Below are positions 63,313 to 64,000 of a DNA stretch of 64,000 bases, one piece after another. Position 1 is the stretch's first letter. The number at the start of each line of letters is the position of its first letter. The position numbers and the translations under genes were made by a program. Source of the stretch: Fibrobacter sp. (GTDB taxonomy: Bacteria > Fibrobacterota > Fibrobacteria > Fibrobacterales > Fibrobacteraceae); contig JAKSID010000005.1 of assembly GCA_024399035.1 (NCBI GenBank), positions 1 through 64,000 on the forward strand. Reading direction: 5' to 3'. The notes under the pieces were generated by a model. It searched no databases, had not been told where the DNA came from, and saw only the letters and a program-made list of their open reading frames with translations.

Positions 63313-64000
63313 TAAATTTCACCTTTCAACTTGATCTTCTGGATAACGTGCATATCCGGAACGACCGTATTGGCAACAACATCATTAACCTTAAGGTCGC
63401 CAGTGATTTCCATGTTTGCGCTAGAGATAACGCCATGGGTCATATCGAACAGGATAACGCCGGAACCTACGATAAAGCCATTGCTTTCCATGCGCAGGTC
63501 AGAAGATTCGTCGCCGGCTTCCTTGTACTTGATGTTCATGCCGATCTTTGCCATCTGGGCGCCATCGTGAACGTACTGGTCCTGCAGGGTAAAGGACTTG
63601 TAGACAACCGTGTTACCGCTAGTGCCAGGAATTTCCACGGAGCGTTCCCAGGTTTCACCCAGGGAGACTGCCTTACCCGGCAACATGGGCTGAATCTTCA
63701 AGAAAAGGCGAACCAAGTCCAGGGCCTCGGTACCCAGCATCACGGAATCTTCCATAACGGGGTCGCTAACCACGCCGTCCTTGGCCATCTTGAACTGGAA
63801 ATGTTCAGTAGCCATATAGCGTTCCATACTGCGGAATTCTTCCACGGAGCGTTTGTCGGACTTGTAGTCCACAGAGTCAATCTTCATTTCGAACTTAGCC
63901 GTACCATTGTCATAGGCGGTCAACAGGGAGTTGGTGGCACGAACAAAAAGGCGGGTGTTCATTGCCTCGGGGGTTCCGTTAACAGAATCCATAGGCAAAA
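63312..64000 (-). CDS. Hypothetical protein, 5' end outside window
   Basis: At least 229 residues, continuing past the right edge. A beta-rich protein (YDNGTAKFEMKIDSVDYKSD, LGETWERSVEIPGTSGNTVV, SNGFIVGSGVILFDMTHGVI), reminiscent of DUF6263-like lipoproteins that measure as repeated antiparallel strands. The only in-frame start within the window is a TTG at 63998, so the true start is probably further right. Confidence 0.7.
   Translation of the reverse strand, partial: LPMDSVNGTPEAMNTRLFVRATNSLLTAYDNGTAKFEMKIDSVDYKSDKRSVEEFRSMERYMATEHFQFKMAKDGVVSDPVMEDSVMLGTEALDLVRLFLKIQPMLPGKAVSLGETWERSVEIPGTSGNTVVYKSFTLQDQYVHDGAQMAKIGMNIKYKEAGDESSDLRMESNGFIVGSGVILFDMTHGVISSANMEITGDLKVNDVVANTVVPDMHVIQKIKLKGEI

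Overview
This window almost certainly comes from a Fibrobacter (Fibrobacteres) chromosome. The best single marker is a lipoprotein at 30557-32953 ending in the Fibrobacter succinogenes major paralogous (FISUMP) type domain. A multi-module cellulase-like protein at the left edge, a succinate-type carbon flow (malate dehydrogenase plus a DcuB-like C4-dicarboxylate carrier) and a full aryl-polyene-type pigment cluster fit the same source. No rRNA, tRNA, CRISPR array, prophage or insertion sequence was recognised.

Layout. 1-10.5 kb: truncated cellulase-like gene, DsbA-like lipoprotein, release factor 3, a diguanylate cyclase, rlmH, a phosphoesterase, slyD-like and rpiA, then a probable structured RNA. 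10.6-21.9 kb: U32 protein, RNase HI, PHP phosphoesterase, envelope proteins, DUF4416, DUF486 and an M23/LysM peptidase. 22-27.5 kb: thiamine operon thiS-thiF-thiG-thiH-(GGDEF)-thiE behind a TPP riboswitch. 27.9-30.4 kb: DcuB-like carrier and malate dehydrogenase. 30.5-35.6 kb: FISUMP lipoprotein, a frameshifted TauE/SafE gene, yfcE-like phosphodiesterase and a YhcC-like radical SAM protein.

35.8-54.2 kb is the main accessory block: an aryl polyene (APE) cluster. The minus-strand arm runs ACP, ACP, a three-part ApeG-H-I-like fusion, glycosyltransferase, acyltransferase, thioesterase, LolA-like, MMPL exporter, DUF3261-like, KS, DH, KR, KS. The divergent plus-strand arm carries methyltransferase, KS-like chain-length factor and acyltransferase. 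Four tandem outer-membrane-barrel paralogues, one broken, follow the last KS gene on the same strand with no terminator seen, so they may belong to the same transcript.

54.2-64 kb: purine permease, argininosuccinate lyase, then a minus-strand run (64000 to 57306) with an unusual MotA/MotB-like (ZorA/ZorB-like) stator pair among unrecognised proteins and an NCS1-type permease.

A second theme is repeats. Short palindromic elements ending in ATGACA sit between genes and also inside three reading frames (U32 protein, DUF4416 protein, ApeGHI fusion). Several AT-rich spacers carry arrays of short inverted motifs whose sequence is specific to each locus.
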